Translations under genes and position numbers: made by a program | From: Pseudomonas hormoni | GTDB taxonomy: Bacteria > Pseudomonadota > Gammaproteobacteria > Pseudomonadales > Pseudomonadaceae | Reading direction: 5' to 3' | Length of the DNA: 64,000 nt | NCBI RefSeq assembly: GCF_018502625.1 | Contig: NZ_CP075566.1 | Coordinates: 2,237,001-2,301,000, forward strand | The notes under the pieces: model-generated | What the model was told of the DNA's origin: nothing | Database searches by the model: none | Seen by the model: the letters and a program-made list of their open reading frames with translations, nothing else | Shown here: one piece after another, positions 18,177 through 28,281 of the stretch | Layout: each line of letters opens with the position of its first letter | Position numbering within the stretch: position 1 is the stretch's first letter

Positions 18177-19811
18177 TTAGACGCGGAACTGCTTGAGCAA
18201 CCCGTTCAACTGCTCGCTCAGATCCTTGAGACGCACACTCGCCACGCTCGACTGTTCTGCCGCCAGCGCCGTGCTGTGGGACAACCCGGCAGCCTGGGTG
18301 ACGTTCTGGTTGATGTCCTCGACCACGTGGGCCTGTTGCAGGGTGGCGCTGGCGATGGAGGTGTTCAGGCCGTTGAGGTTGCGCAATGCCTGGCCAATGG
18401 CATTCAGGCTTGCACCGGCAAGGCCGGCCTGTTCGATGGTCAGCTGGGACGCGCGGCTGCTGTCGCCAATGACCTTGACCGCCGCTTCGGAGTGGCCTTG
18501 CAGACGTTCGATCATCGACTGGATTTCGGCGGTGGACTTCTGGGTACGCTGGGCCAGCAGGCGTACCTCGTCCGCCACGACGGCAAACCCGCGACCTTGC
18601 TCGCCGGCCCGGGCGGCCTCGATGGCGGCGTTGAGGGCGAGCAGGTTGGTCTGCTCGGCGATGGAGCGGATCACCTCCAGCACGCTGCCGATCTGGGTGC
18701 TTTCGGTGGCGAGGGTGCGGATGACTTCCACGGCCTGATCAATGGTGCCCGACAACTTGTCGATCTGTTGCAGGCTGCTGTCGATGTTGACCTGGCCCTG
18801 CTGCGCCTGGGATTCGGCATCGCGCATTTCGCTGGCCGCCTGCTCGGCGTTCTTCGCGACATCCTGCACGCCGTACGTCACTTCATTGATGGCCGTGGCC
18901 ACCAGTTCCATCTGCTGGGATTGCTGCTGACTGCGTTGCTGGGCCTGGGCGGCGTCGTTGCCCAGTTCGCTGGACGACTGGCCCAGCGCGCTGGCGGACA
19001 CCTGCAATTGACCGATCACCATCCGCAGTTTGGCGGTAAAGGCATTGAAGTGGCGGGCCAGTTGTGTCACTTCATCCTGGCCATGGGTATCGAGGCTGCG
19101 GGTCAGGTCACTTTCGCCGCTGGCAATGTTGGCCATGGCGTTCACGGTGTCCTGGAGTGGGCGAACGATGCTGCGGGCAATCAGGATCACCAGCAGCGCC
19201 ATGATGGCGGCAATCACCAGCCCGACGACTGTAGCTTTCCAGACCTGGCCCATGAACTCGGCTTGCATGTCATCGATGTACACGCCCGAGCCGATCACCC
19301 AGCCCCACGGTTCGAACAGTTTGACGTAGGACGTTTTTGCTACCGGCTCGCTGGCGCCTGGTTTCGGCCAGCGATAGTCGATCGGGCCGGCGCCCTTGGC
19401 TTTGGCGAGGGCGACCATTTCATTGAACACCGCAAACCCGTCCGGGTCGCGGATCGCCGAGAGGTTCTGACCATCGAGTTTCGGGTTCGCCGGGTGCATG
19501 ATCATCACCGGCGTCAGGTCGTTGATCCAGAAGTAGTCGTTCTGGTCATAGCGCAGGCCGCGAACGGCGGTCAGTGCCTGTTTTTGCGCGGCTTCGCGTG
19601 TGAGCGTGCCGGCGGTTTCCAGGCCGTGGTAATAGGTCAGAATGCCGCTGGCAGTCTGCACCACGTGCTGGGTTTTCTGGGCCTTGGCGTGATACAGGTC
19701 TTCGTGGATCTGCTTGAGCATCAACACGCCCAACGTCAAAAGCATCATGACGGCCACGATCAAAATGAGCCACAAACGGCGGCTGATCGACATATTTCGC
19801 AAGCTGCTCAT
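18177..19811 (-). CDS. Methyl-accepting chemotaxis protein with single Cache domain
   Basis: Chemoreceptor of 544 residues. The start is ATG at 19811 ([20 protein letters not shown]) with TGGAG upstream. Helix TM1 is near residues 12-32. The periplasmic sCache_2 domain covers about 35-185, with [20 protein letters not shown] and [13 protein letters not shown] as signatures. TM2 is near 195-215, followed by HAMP. The signalling hairpin tip [20 protein letters not shown] and [18 protein letters not shown] is near 380-415. No CheR-docking pentapeptide is visible at the end (LLKQFRV). The ligand is unknown; sCache_2 receptors often bind small carboxylates. Confidence 0.9.
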   Translation of the reverse strand: MSSLRNMSISRRLWLILIVAVMMLLTLGVLMLKQIHEDLYHAKAQKTQHVVQTASGILTYYHGLETAGTLTREAAQKQALTAVRGLRYDQNDYFWINDLTPVMIMHPANPKLDGQNLSAIRDPDGFAVFNEMVALAKAKGAGPIDYRWPKPGASEPVAKTSYVKLFEPWGWVIGSGVYIDDMQAEFMGQVWKATVVGLVIAAIMALLVILIARSIVRPLQDTVNAMANIASGESDLTRSLDTHGQDEVTQLARHFNAFTAKLRMVIGQLQVSASALGQSSSELGNDAAQAQQRSQQQSQQMELVATAINEVTYGVQDVAKNAEQAASEMRDAESQAQQGQVNIDSSLQQIDKLSGTIDQAVEVIRTLATESTQIGSVLEVIRSIAEQTNLLALNAAIEAARAGEQGRGFAVVADEVRLLAQRTQKSTAEIQSMIERLQGHSEAAVKVIGDSSRASQLTIEQAGLAGASLNAIGQALRNLNGLNTSIASATLQQAHVVEDINQNVTQAAGLSHSTALAAEQSSVASVRLKDLSEQLNGLLKQFRV

Positions 19812-20098
19812 AACGCTGTCACTCCAGTTTCTTTTTCTTGTAATAAATGATCGCCAGCATCCAACCACACTTTGCCGATCGGGCATATCCGACCCAAGTC
19901 CTATAACGTGGCAGCGTTAATCAGGCTTGTCTGATAGGATTTCGGCCCCGCACGGAAAAACCTGAATCCAAGTCGATGTTTCACGGAATTTTTACGGTTC
20001 CGTCCGGATTCTGTGCGCGCGGGCCTTTTCGCTACGCTGACTGTTTCTGAAAAAATATTAACGGGGCATGCCGTCGCGCATTGCTTTTTGGGGGATTG

Positions 20099-20929
20099 AT
20101 GGATCTTTGGACTGCCGTTTCGGCATTGATACTTGGCGTTGTAGAAGGGCTGACTGAGTTCTTGCCCATTTCCAGTACCGGACACCAGATTATTGTGGCC
20201 GACTTGCTCGATTTCGGTGGTGAGCGGGCAATGGCGTTCAACATCATTATCCAGCTTGGGGCAATCCTGGCGGTGGTGTGGGAATTCCGGCGCAAGATTT
20301 TCGATGTGGTGGTTGGCCTGCCAACGCAGCCAAGCGCCCGGCGCTTTACCGCCAACCTGCTGATTGCCTTCCTGCCGGCCGTGGTATTGGGGGTGATCTT
20401 TGCTGACCTGATCCACCATTACCTGTTCAACCCGATTACCGTGGCCACGGCATTGGTCGTTGGCGGCATCGTGATGTTGTGGGCGGAACAGCGTCAACAT
20501 GAGGTGCATGCCGAAACCGTTGACGAGATGACCTGGAAAGACGCCTTGAAAGTCGGCTTCGCCCAGTGCCTGGCGATGATTCCCGGCACATCGCGCTCCG
20601 GCTCGACGATCATTGGCGGTTTGCTGTTCGGGCTGTCGCGCAAGACCGCCACCGAGTTTTCGTTTTTCCTGGCGATGCCGACCATGGTCGGAGCAGCGGT
20701 GTACTCGGGCTACAAGTATCGCGATTTGTTCGTGCCGGCTGATTTTCCGGTATTCGCCATCGGCTTCGTCACCGCATTTATCTTCGCGATGATTGCCGTC
20801 AGAGGCTTGCTCAAATTCATCGCCAGCCACAGCTACGCGGCGTTCGCCTGGTATCGCATTGCGTTTGGTCTGGTGATTCTGGCCACCTGGCAGTTCGGCT
20901 GGGTCGACTGGACCGCGGCCAAGCCATGA
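20099..20929 (+). CDS. uppP: Undecaprenyl-diphosphatase UppP (BacA)
   Basis: Membrane enzyme that recycles undecaprenyl diphosphate to the monophosphate carrier for peptidoglycan and O-antigen synthesis; its activity also gives bacitracin tolerance. The start [20 protein letters not shown] is preceded by TTTGGGGGATTG. Signature [18 protein letters not shown] (residues 18-35) and the second motif [20 protein letters not shown] near 160 are intact. The 276-residue length is normal. It overlaps the DUF1294 gene by 4 bp. Confidence 0.94.
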   Translation: MDLWTAVSALILGVVEGLTEFLPISSTGHQIIVADLLDFGGERAMAFNIIIQLGAILAVVWEFRRKIFDVVVGLPTQPSARRFTANLLIAFLPAVVLGVIFADLIHHYLFNPITVATALVVGGIVMLWAEQRQHEVHAETVDEMTWKDALKVGFAQCLAMIPGTSRSGSTIIGGLLFGLSRKTATEFSFFLAMPTMVGAAVYSGYKYRDLFVPADFPVFAIGFVTAFIFAMIAVRGLLKFIASHSYAAFAWYRIAFGLVILATWQFGWVDWTAAKP

Positions 20930-21354
20930 ATGATGCCAGCGGGCGCAACGGCCCCGGACGCCGTTCCGGGGGTGAGATTCACAACCCGCGACTGAAACTG
21001 CTGGTGTTCGCGGTTGTGTGCGCGCTGCCGTTGACAGGCTCGTTGTCGTTCTGGCTGCGAGGGATTTCACTGATTCCCCTGGCAGCCTACGGCATCGTCA
21101 GCGTGTTGGCGTTCTTCCTTTATTGGAGTGACAAGCGCAAGGCCCGCACCGATAGCTGGCGTACGCCCGAGAACGTGTTGCATGCGGTGGAACTCGCCGG
21201 TGGCTGGCCGGGCGCCTTGCTGGCCCAGCAAGTGTTTCGGCACAAGACGCGCAAAGTGTCGTTTCAGCTGCTGTTCTGGATGATCGTGCTGCTGCATCAA
21301 GTGTTCTGGATTGATCAGCTGTTCCTGGGTGCAAACCTGTTGGCGTTGTTCTAA
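20926..21354 (+). CDS. DUF1294 membrane protein
   Basis: A 142-residue protein with a basic N-terminus, one or two N-terminal hydrophobic segments ([20 protein letters not shown], residues 25-44), and the DUF1294 core [21 protein letters not shown] followed by [20 protein letters not shown] and a last membrane segment. The start codon overlaps the uppP stop (ATGA). Function is unknown. Coupling to uppP hints at a membrane or envelope role, but that is only context. Confidence 0.85.
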   Translation: MNDASGRNGPGRRSGGEIHNPRLKLLVFAVVCALPLTGSLSFWLRGISLIPLAAYGIVSVLAFFLYWSDKRKARTDSWRTPENVLHAVELAGGWPGALLAQQVFRHKTRKVSFQLLFWMIVLLHQVFWIDQLFLGANLLALF

Positions 21355-21710
21355 AGCAGCAGCCCGACCTGAGTGCGCTTGGGCAGCCTGCTCACCACCA
21401 GTTGATGGGAACGTTGCAACAGGCTTTGCAATTCTTCAGCGCCCAGCGGGTAGGGCGTTTGCATGATGATCCACTGGGCCCGCGCCAGGTACGGCGCCGG
21501 ATGAACGCCCGGGCGATCGCAATGCCCCAGGAACAGGTCCTTGTCGACCTTGAAGGCGAGGGATTCGCCCCGCAGGTTCTGCAGGGCGAACATCTTGTTC
21601 CCGGCAATCGAAAACACCCGCACACCACCCCACTTGTAGTCTTCCCGCGCACCTGGCAGTGCCAGACAGAACTGTGCGACATCCTCTTCGCTCATGCGTC
21701 CAGCCTTCAT
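21351..21710 (-). CDS. MmcQ/YjbR-family DNA-binding-like protein
   Basis: A 119-residue protein of the CyaY-fold MmcQ/YjbR family. The start at 21710 overlaps the stop of the upstream LysR gene (ATGA) and has GGGGA 9 bases before it; a second start 15 bases later is also possible. Core features are CLALPGAREDYKWGGVRVFS, KMFALQNLRGESLAFKVDKD and the AQWIIMQTPYPLGAEELQSL helix. Family function is unsettled. Translational coupling to a LysR regulator is unusual but gives no clear role. Confidence 0.8.
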   Translation of the reverse strand: MKAGRMSEEDVAQFCLALPGAREDYKWGGVRVFSIAGNKMFALQNLRGESLAFKVDKDLFLGHCDRPGVHPAPYLARAQWIIMQTPYPLGAEELQSLLQRSHQLVVSRLPKRTQVGLLL

Positions 21711-22615
21711 ATCAGTCGGTCCCCACAGGCATTGAATGATTCGATCAAATGATCGAGCCAGGCGCGGACCGCCGGCATGACGCCACGCCGGTGAGGGTAG
21801 ACCGCTTGCAGCCAGCCGCCAGGCAATGACCAGTCGGGCAGTATCTGCACCAGCGCGCCGCTTTCCAGTTCCTGCTCGCAATACATCATCGGCAGCATGG
21901 TAAAGCCCTGTCCGGCGAGGGTACAGGCCCTGCGCACAATGAAATCGTCGATGCCCAGTCGGGCTTCGAGCGCGAGTTCATGACTTTGGCCCTGCTGGTC
22001 GAGCATGCGGATGTGCACCATGCGGTCGGCTTCAAGGGCGCCGAGCACCGGTAAGCCCTTCAGGTCTTCGGGGTGGTTGATTTCCCGGCCTTGCAAAAAA
22101 TCGGGACTGGCCACCAGCCACAGCTGCGCCTGACGCAAACGTCGGGTGACCAGTAAAGGGTCTTCATCCCCCAGCTCCCGCACTCGCAACGCCACATCGA
22201 CGCCCTCGGTCACCAGATCGACCCTGCGGTTGACCAGCATGACCTCCAGTTGAACATGAGGGTATTTCTCCAGGAATTTACTGATTACCGGCGACAACAT
22301 TTCATGGGCGAGGCCGACGGGAGCGGACACCCGCAAGCGCCCGCGAGGCTCGCTGGACATGCTGGCCACGGCTTCATCGGCCATCTCGGCTTCCAGCAGC
22401 ATGGCCTGACAGTGCCGCAGGTAACGCTCGCCCACGGCGGTCAACTTCAACTGCCGTGTGGTGCGTTGCAACAAGCGCGCGCCAAGGCGTTCTTCCAGCT
22501 CGGCGATCCGCCGCGACAAGCGCGACTTGGGAATGCCCAGCAAGCGCCCGGCTGCGGCGAAACCGCCGGCTTCGACCACCTTGGCGAAGTAGTAGAGGTC
22601 ATTGAGGTCTTGCAT
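21707..22615 (-). CDS. LysR-family transcriptional regulator divergent from azoR
   Basis: A 302-residue LysR regulator. The winged HTH covers residues 1-60 ([20 protein letters not shown], then [20 protein letters not shown]). The inducer domain begins [20 protein letters not shown]. It is transcribed away from the azoreductase gene across a 129-bp gap, the classic arrangement for a LysR protein controlling its neighbour, probably in response to quinones or electrophiles. The next gene (YjbR) overlaps its stop. The target is inferred from position only. Confidence 0.9.
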   Translation of the reverse strand: MQDLNDLYYFAKVVEAGGFAAAGRLLGIPKSRLSRRIAELEERLGARLLQRTTRQLKLTAVGERYLRHCQAMLLEAEMADEAVASMSSEPRGRLRVSAPVGLAHEMLSPVISKFLEKYPHVQLEVMLVNRRVDLVTEGVDVALRVRELGDEDPLLVTRRLRQAQLWLVASPDFLQGREINHPEDLKGLPVLGALEADRMVHIRMLDQQGQSHELALEARLGIDDFIVRRACTLAGQGFTMLPMMYCEQELESGALVQILPDWSLPGGWLQAVYPHRRGVMPAVRAWLDHLIESFNACGDRLI

Positions 22616-22744
22616 GGTCTTAACCCGATTGTTCTATCAGTGAGACGAACTATCGCATTGTTGCGGTCTAATCAGCTATTGGTTTCCTCTGTAGGATTGT
22701 CTCCATCAGATCGCCCCGTGGCGATCCTCACCTGGAGATCCCAC

Positions 22745-23356
22745 ATGAAACTACTGCATATCGATTCGAGCATTCTTGGTGACAACTCGGCTTCCCGTCA
22801 GCTGAGCAGTGAAGTCGTCAAAGCCTGGCAAACCGCCGAGCCGAGCGCCGTGGTGACTTACCGCGACCTGGCCAGCGATGCCATCAGCCATTTCTCCGCC
22901 ACGACCCTGGTCGCCGCTGGCACCACCGCCGAACTGCGCAACGCCGCCCAGCAGCATGAAGCCGAACTGAGCGCCTCGACGCTGGCCGAATTCCTCGCCG
23001 CCGATGCCGTGGTCATTGCCGCGCCAATGTACAACTTCAGCATCCCGACCCAACTCAAGGCCTGGATCGACCGCATCGCCGTTGCCGGTCAGACCTTCCG
23101 CTATACCGAAGCCGGCCCTGAAGGCCTGTGCGGTGGCAAGAAAGTCGTGATCGTGTCGACTTCCGGCGGCTTGCATGCCGGTCAGGCCACTGGTGTGGCT
23201 CACGAAGATTACTTGAAGGTACTGTTCGGATTCATCGGCATCACCGACATCGAATTCGTCCGTGCTCACGGCCTGGCTTACGGTGACGAAGTGCGCACCA
23301 AAGCCATGGGCGATGCCCATACGCAAATCAGCGAGCAACTGTTCGCCGCCGCGTAA
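22745..23356 (+). CDS. azoR: FMN-dependent NADH-azoreductase
   Basis: Cytoplasmic flavoprotein that reduces azo dyes and quinones with NADH; the likely physiological role is quinone detoxification. The start is ATG at 22745 with CTGGAG upstream; the longer reading crosses the LysR gene and is wrong. The 203-residue protein has the FMN phosphate loop in [20 protein letters not shown] (residues 4-23), the isoalloxazine-binding [18 protein letters not shown] near 95 and the STSGG loop near 140. It has its own terminator. Confidence 0.93.
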   Translation: MKLLHIDSSILGDNSASRQLSSEVVKAWQTAEPSAVVTYRDLASDAISHFSATTLVAAGTTAELRNAAQQHEAELSASTLAEFLAADAVVIAAPMYNFSIPTQLKAWIDRIAVAGQTFRYTEAGPEGLCGGKKVVIVSTSGGLHAGQATGVAHEDYLKVLFGFIGITDIEFVRAHGLAYGDEVRTKAMGDAHTQISEQLFAAA

Positions 23357-23394
23357 GGCTTGCGTAAAGATGTAAATCAGCTCGGGCAACACCC

Positions 23395-23442
23395 CAAAAA
23401 ACTCTGTATTCTGATCACGCAAGTGTCAGATACGGAGTTTTT
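23395..23442 (+). terminator. Terminator after azoR
   Basis: AAAAAACTCTGTATTCTGA (from about 23396) pairs with TCAGATACGGAGTTTTTT (to about 23442), with one bulge and a short loop. The stem is flanked by an A-run and a T-run, so it could work on both strands. Confidence 0.8.
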
Positions 23443-23624
23443 TGTTTCTGACTGTTTCTAGTAGTTTCCTGAATCGTTCATGTTGTGGCCCAGGTTATGC
23501 AGTCGAGGGTTTACGTCCCTGTTCTGTAACGACCTTGGTGGCCGCCATTGCTGGTACAAGGCCGCTTCCTCGGTAGTCGATGGAGAACGGGCTTTCCGGT
23601 CAAGTAACAAAGGTGAGGCATCCC

Positions 23625-24662
23625 ATGGTGCGTCTTTGTGCAACGTTACTGATTTGCCTGCTCAGCAGCCTGAATTCAGTGCACGCCGCGCCTGCGCCAC
23701 ATCCTCACTGGAGCGTCGGCTTCCATGAGATGAGTTTTCTCGACCCGCTGGACCTGCAACCGATGCGCGCCATCGCGTTCTACCCCTCCAGCGACCGGGA
23801 ACACACCAGCAAACTCGAGGGCTACACAGTCGAAGCGGGCGAAGACACCCGCGTCGCCATCGGCCGTTTTCCGATGTTGATGCTGTCCCACGGCAACACC
23901 GGAACGCCGCTGGCCCTGCACGACCTCGCCACGTCGCTGGCGCGCAAGGGTTTTGTGGTGGTGGCGGTGATTCATCCCGGCGACAACTCCAAAGACCATA
24001 GCCGTCTCGGCACCTTGAGCAACCTGTACGGTCGGCCGATCCAGATTTCTGAAGCCATTACCGCCACCCTGGGCGACCGCATGCTCGCGCCGTTCGTCAA
24101 TGCCAATCAGGTCGGCGTGATCGGCTACTCGGCGGGCGGGGAGACGGCGCTGATCCTGTCCGGCGCGACGCCTGATCTGGATCGGTTACGTCGCTACTGC
24201 CAGGAACGCCCGGACGACCGCGATGCCTGCAACACCCAAGGCGAGTTGATCGTCGACCGTGATGACCTGCAACCGGTAGCGGATCCACGGGTTCACGCGC
24301 TGTTGCTGATGGCGCCGCTGAGCCTGAAGTTCGGCCGGCACACCCTGGCCGACGTTCATGTGCCGGTACTGCTTTACAGCGGCGACGGCGACAAACTGGT
24401 GGCGTTCGACAAAAACGCCGCGGCGCTGGCGCGCAAGCTGCCGATCGCGCCGGACTTCAAGCTATTGGCCGGGGCAGGTCACTTCGTGTTCCTGGCGCCG
24501 TGCAACGAAGAACAAATCGCGGCCATGCCGGCGCTGTGCACCGATGCCGACGGTGTCGACCGCGAAGACATTCACCGCAACATGATCTCCGAAGCCGGGC
24601 GGTTCTTTTCTCATGCGCTGGGCGTGCCGACCCGTGCCGGTATGCAAACCGCCGATCAATAG
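23625..24662 (+). CDS. Secreted alpha/beta hydrolase, dienelactone-hydrolase-like
   Basis: A 345-residue exported protein. The start at 23625 (MVRLCATLLICLLSSLNSVH) has GGTGAGG upstream and gives a signal peptide ending VHAA. The fold markers are MLMLSHGNTGTPLALHDLAT (oxyanion strand), the nucleophile elbow GVIGYSAGGETAL near residue 165, the acidic residue region YSGDGDKLV near 255 and the catalytic His in GAGHFVFLAPC near 287. This is the family of predicted periplasmic dienelactone hydrolases and platelet-activating-factor acetylhydrolase-like esterases. The substrate is unknown. It converges with the MFS gene across a REPIN. Confidence 0.8.
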   Translation: MVRLCATLLICLLSSLNSVHAAPAPHPHWSVGFHEMSFLDPLDLQPMRAIAFYPSSDREHTSKLEGYTVEAGEDTRVAIGRFPMLMLSHGNTGTPLALHDLATSLARKGFVVVAVIHPGDNSKDHSRLGTLSNLYGRPIQISEAITATLGDRMLAPFVNANQVGVIGYSAGGETALILSGATPDLDRLRRYCQERPDDRDACNTQGELIVDRDDLQPVADPRVHALLLMAPLSLKFGRHTLADVHVPVLLYSGDGDKLVAFDKNAAALARKLPIAPDFKLLAGAGHFVFLAPCNEEQIAAMPALCTDADGVDREDIHRNMISEAGRFFSHALGVPTRAGMQTADQ

Positions 24663-24690
24663 CCTGCGCATACTCTGTGGGAGTGAGCCT

Positions 24691-24787
24691 CTGTGGCGGG
24701 GGAGCTTGCTCCCGCTGGGTCGCGAAGCGGCCCCAAAAACTTTGCGACTGCTTCGCAGTCGAGCGGGAGCAAGCTCCCTCGCCACAG
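24691..24787. repeat. REPIN (class C) between convergent genes
   Basis: ctgtggcgggggagcttgct pairs with its near complement at 24768-24787. The spacer has the class C text gggtcgcgaagcggccccaa...ctttgcgactgcttcgcag. Confidence 0.88.
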
Positions 24788-24814
24788 GGCTAGCTCCGAC
24801 CTTGGTTTTTCGTG

Positions 24815-26002
24815 TCAGGCCATTGCCCGGCGTTTCAGTAGCAGGGTCAAACCCAGGCCAGTGATCGACAACAACGCCGCACTGAAGAAAATCCACGAAT
24901 ACCCCAGATTCAACGCCACCGCGCCCATCACCGGCCCGGCAATCGCCAGCGCCAGATCGAAAAACACCGCATACGCACTCAGCCCCGCACCGCGACTGGA
25001 GTTGGGCACCTGTTTGATCGCCTCTACCCCCAGCGCCGGGTACACCAGCGACAAACCGAACCCGGCCAGACCCGCCCCGACCAGGGCAAAACCGGTCGAA
25101 GGCGCAAGCCACAGCAGCACCAAACCCGCCGTTTCAATGCTCATGCAGGCAATCGCCGACGTGAACCCACCGAACCGGCTGATGGCCGAAATAAACAGCA
25201 AACGCGCCAGAATGAAGCAGATGCCGAACACCGTCAGGCAGTAAGCCGCGCCGGTCCAGCCACGGCTGAGGTAATACAGGGTAATAAAGGTGGTCAACTT
25301 GCCGTAGCCGATCGACGCCAGGCTCAGGCTCGCGCCGAATGGAGCAATGCGCCCGAACACCGCCCAGAACGGCAGGCGTTCACCGCGAACCACCGGCACC
25401 GAGGGTTTGTTGCGGATCAGCAGCAGCGCCAGCGCCGCCAGCAATGACAGCGCGATCCCCAGACTGGCAAAGCCATATTCCGCCACCATCACCACGCCCA
25501 GCGGCGCGCCAATGGCGATGGCACCGTAGGACGCGATGCCGTTCCATGAAATCGAGCGCGCTGTGTGTTCAGCGCCCACCTGGCCCATGCACCAACTGAT
25601 GGTGCCGACGCCGATCAAGCCCTGTGCGATGCCCAGCAACAAGCGGCCGGCGATGAGGATCAACAAACTCGTCAGCGGAAAGCTTTGCAGCAGCGTCGAC
25701 AACAACGTCAGCGCGCCGCTCAACACAATCCCCGACAGCCCGTAAACAATCGAACGCTTGGTGCCGACGCTGTCCGACATGCGCCCGGCCATCGGGCGGC
25801 TGAGCAGGGTGGCGAGGTATTGCGAGCCGATGGTCAGCCCGGCCACGACCGCACTGAAACCGAGCTGCTCGTGGACATAACCCGGCAACACCGCAATCGG
25901 CAGGCCGATGCAGAGGAAGGCAATAAAGGTATAGAAAACGATGGAGACGATCTGCAGGGTGATCGCCATGGAGCTTTGCGGTGGCAGTTGCTGCGCAGAC
26001 AT
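24815..26002 (-). CDS. MFS transporter, YhhS-like
   Basis: A 395-residue major-facilitator protein with 12 predicted helices. The MFS signature between helices 2 and 3 reads LLSRPMAGRMSDSVGTKRSI (about 66-85), and motif C-like GIGVGTISWCMGQV follows helix 4. It resembles the YhhS/arabinose-efflux-like branch. The N-terminus MSAQQLPPQSSMAITLQIVS could alternatively begin at the internal Met 12. Substrate is unknown, and no regulator or partner gene is adjacent. Confidence 0.85.
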   Translation of the reverse strand: MSAQQLPPQSSMAITLQIVSIVFYTFIAFLCIGLPIAVLPGYVHEQLGFSAVVAGLTIGSQYLATLLSRPMAGRMSDSVGTKRSIVYGLSGIVLSGALTLLSTLLQSFPLTSLLILIAGRLLLGIAQGLIGVGTISWCMGQVGAEHTARSISWNGIASYGAIAIGAPLGVVMVAEYGFASLGIALSLLAALALLLIRNKPSVPVVRGERLPFWAVFGRIAPFGASLSLASIGYGKLTTFITLYYLSRGWTGAAYCLTVFGICFILARLLFISAISRFGGFTSAIACMSIETAGLVLLWLAPSTGFALVGAGLAGFGLSLVYPALGVEAIKQVPNSSRGAGLSAYAVFFDLALAIAGPVMGAVALNLGYSWIFFSAALLSITGLGLTLLLKRRAMA

Positions 26003-26094
26003 GAGGGCTCGTTCGCGGGCGGCGGTGGGAGAGCTGCATCATGGCGCGGGTTGGAAATAAAAGGAAGCAGGCTAACTATATTCGTTGAGCCTTA

Positions 26095-26199
26095 GGGCCT
26101 CTTCGCGGGCAAGCCTCGCTCCTACAGGATTTGCGTCGTGCTCATTTGTTGTGGACGACTTTGATTCCGTAGGAGCAAGGCTTGCCCGCGAAGAGGCCC
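26095..26199. repeat. REPIN (class B)
   Basis: gggcctcttcgcgggcaagc pairs with gcttgcccgcgaagaggccc, with a spacer of about 60 bp. It lies between the MFS start and the ybiT terminator. Confidence 0.88.
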
Positions 26200-26229
26200 T
26201 CTGCACCGAAAAATATTCAGCCCTGAAAT

Positions 26230-26263
26230 GCAAAAAGCCCCATCACAAGGACAGGGCTTTTCA
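26230..26263 (-). terminator. Terminator of ybiT
   Basis: On the minus strand AAAAGCCCTGTCC...GGGGCTTTTT forms a GC stem with a U-tract directly after the ABC-F gene. Confidence 0.8.
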
Positions 26264-26277
26264 TTTTCAGCAGCTAT

Positions 26278-27867
26278 TTAGAACACAACACCCTGACTAC
26301 GCAGGTAATCATCATAAGTGCCGCTGAAGTCGATCACGCCGTTGGCGCTCAACTCGATGATGCGGGTAGCCAGCGACGATACGAACTCACGGTCGTGGCT
26401 GACGAAGATCAGCGTGCCCGGGTAGTTTTCCAGCGCCAGGTTCAGCGCCTCGATGGATTCCATGTCCAAGTGGTTGGTCGGTTCGTCCATGATCAGCACG
26501 TTCGGCTTTTGCAGGATCAGCTTGCCGAACAGCATGCGACCTTGCTCACCACCGGAGATGACCTTGACCGACTTAAGAATCTCGTCGTTGGAGAACAGCA
26601 TGCGACCGAGGGTGCCACGAACGATTTGCTCGCCGCCCTGGGTCCATTGGCCCATCCAGTCGAACAGGTTGCAGTCGTCTTCGAAGTCGTGCGCGTGGTC
26701 CTGGGCGTAGTAGCCCAGTTCCGCGGCGTCGGTCCACTTCACGGTGCCGGCATCCGGGGTCAGTTCGTTGACCAGGGTGCGCAGCAGGGTGGTTTTGCCG
26801 ATACCGTTCGGGCCGATGATCGCAACGCGCTCGCCAGCTTCAACCTGGAAGCTGAAGTCCTTGAACAGTGTCTTGCCGTCGAAGCCTTTGGCCATGCGCT
26901 CGACGATGACCGCTTGACGGTGCAGCTTCTTGGTTTGTTCGAAACGGATGAACGGGCTCACACGGCTCGAAGGCTTGACCTCGGCCAGCTGGATCTTGTC
27001 GATCGCCTTGGCGCGGGAGGTGGCCTGCTTGGCTTTCGAGGCGTTGGCCGAGAAGCGGCTGACGAACGATTGCAGTTCCGAAATCTGTGCCTTCTTCTTG
27101 GCGTTGTCCGACAGCAGCTGCTCGCGGGACTGGGTCGCCACGGTCATGTACTCGTCGTAGTTGCCCGGGAACAGACGCAGCTCGCCGTAATCCAGGTCAG
27201 CCATGTGGGTGCACACGCTGTTCAGGAAGTGACGGTCGTGAGAGATGATGATCATCAGGCTGGAGCGCTGGGTCAGGATGTTTTCCAGCCAGCGGATGGT
27301 GTTGATGTCCAGGTGGTTGGTCGGTTCGTCGAGCAACAGCACTTCAGGATCGGAGAACAGCGCCTGAGCCAGCAAGACGCGCAGTTTCCAGCCTGGGGAC
27401 ACCTCGCTCATCGGGCCGAAATGTTGCTCGATGCCGATACCCAGGCCCAGCAACAGCTCGCCGGCGCGGGATTCGGCGGTGTAGCCGTCCATTTCGGCGA
27501 ACTCGGTTTCCAGCTCGGCCACGGCCATGCCGTCTTCTTCAGTCATTTCCGGCAGCGAGTAGATACGGTCGCGCTCGGCCTTGACCTTCCACAGCTCTTC
27601 GTGACCCATGATCACGGTGTCGATCACGGTGAATTCTTCGTAGGCGAACTGGTCCTGGCGCAATTTACCCAGGCGCACGTTCGGCTCGAGCATGACCTGG
27701 CCGCCGGACGGCTCGAGGTCGCCACCGAGGATTTTCATGAAGGTCGACTTGCCGCAGCCGTTGGCGCCGATCAGGCCGTAGCGGTTGCCCGCGCCGAATT
27801 TGACCGAAACGTTTTCGAATAGCGGCTTGGCGCCGAACTGCATCGTGATGTTAGCTGTAGAGATCAA
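26278..27867 (-). CDS. ybiT: ABC-F family ATPase YbiT (TTG start)
   Basis: Soluble twin-ATPase that acts at the ribosome in the ABC-F family. It has 529 residues. The first domain has Walker [10 protein letters not shown] (34-42), an [14 protein letters not shown] signature region and DEPTNHLD; then a coiled linker near 240-310; then a second domain with [22 protein letters not shown] and a second DEPTNHLD. Length and N-terminus ([20 protein letters not shown]) match E. coli YbiT almost end to end. The start is TTG at 27867 with AGGAA 7 bases before, since no ATG or GTG gives the right N-terminus. It is not an obvious antibiotic-resistance type. Confidence 0.92.
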   Translation of the reverse strand: MISTANITMQFGAKPLFENVSVKFGAGNRYGLIGANGCGKSTFMKILGGDLEPSGGQVMLEPNVRLGKLRQDQFAYEEFTVIDTVIMGHEELWKVKAERDRIYSLPEMTEEDGMAVAELETEFAEMDGYTAESRAGELLLGLGIGIEQHFGPMSEVSPGWKLRVLLAQALFSDPEVLLLDEPTNHLDINTIRWLENILTQRSSLMIIISHDRHFLNSVCTHMADLDYGELRLFPGNYDEYMTVATQSREQLLSDNAKKKAQISELQSFVSRFSANASKAKQATSRAKAIDKIQLAEVKPSSRVSPFIRFEQTKKLHRQAVIVERMAKGFDGKTLFKDFSFQVEAGERVAIIGPNGIGKTTLLRTLVNELTPDAGTVKWTDAAELGYYAQDHAHDFEDDCNLFDWMGQWTQGGEQIVRGTLGRMLFSNDEILKSVKVISGGEQGRMLFGKLILQKPNVLIMDEPTNHLDMESIEALNLALENYPGTLIFVSHDREFVSSLATRIIELSANGVIDFSGTYDDYLRSQGVVF

Positions 27868-28281
27868 AGGTTTTTCCTGCGAAGCATTCAGAGTAGCTAG
27901 GGTTGCGGCAGTACCGATTCAGTACCCGTTTCCGGTTTTCGAACCACGGGAAATACATCCCGGTCAGAAGCGGAAGGTCCATCTGGCAATAAGTGGACAG
28001 CAGCATATGGAGCGCTTGGCCCGAGTCGAAGTGCGCTGAGACGGGGTTCATTCCCGTCATCAACCAAGGGGGGCGCGTAATGTTTGGCGGCGATTGTACT
28101 GGTCTGGCTCTTTAAACGATAGAGCGTTGAGGCCCCGCGGGCGCTTTGGCGGCACCAGCGGACAGATTTTCACATCCGAACGTTAACTATTGGTTACAAA
28201 TCGTGGCTAAAATGCCATCTTTCGAACTGATGCCGACAGGCACGGACGCAGTTTGTTCACTTCTGACGTGTGACGATTTCC
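27868..28281. other. Intergenic region between divergent ybiT and lpxO
   Basis: About 410 bp without a confident gene. A 70-codon minus-strand reading frame (28063-27851) runs through the ybiT leader and overlaps its start by 17 bases in another frame; it may be an upstream frame affecting ybiT translation or chance. The half nearest lpxO holds its promoter, with AT-rich text near 28165-28215. No convincing sigma-70 pair could be fixed. Confidence 0.4.

Noticed and set aside
22250..22744. N-terminal extension of the azoreductase
   Set aside because: It crosses the divergent LysR gene; the flavodoxin-like start at 22745 has a ribosome site and the right N-terminus.
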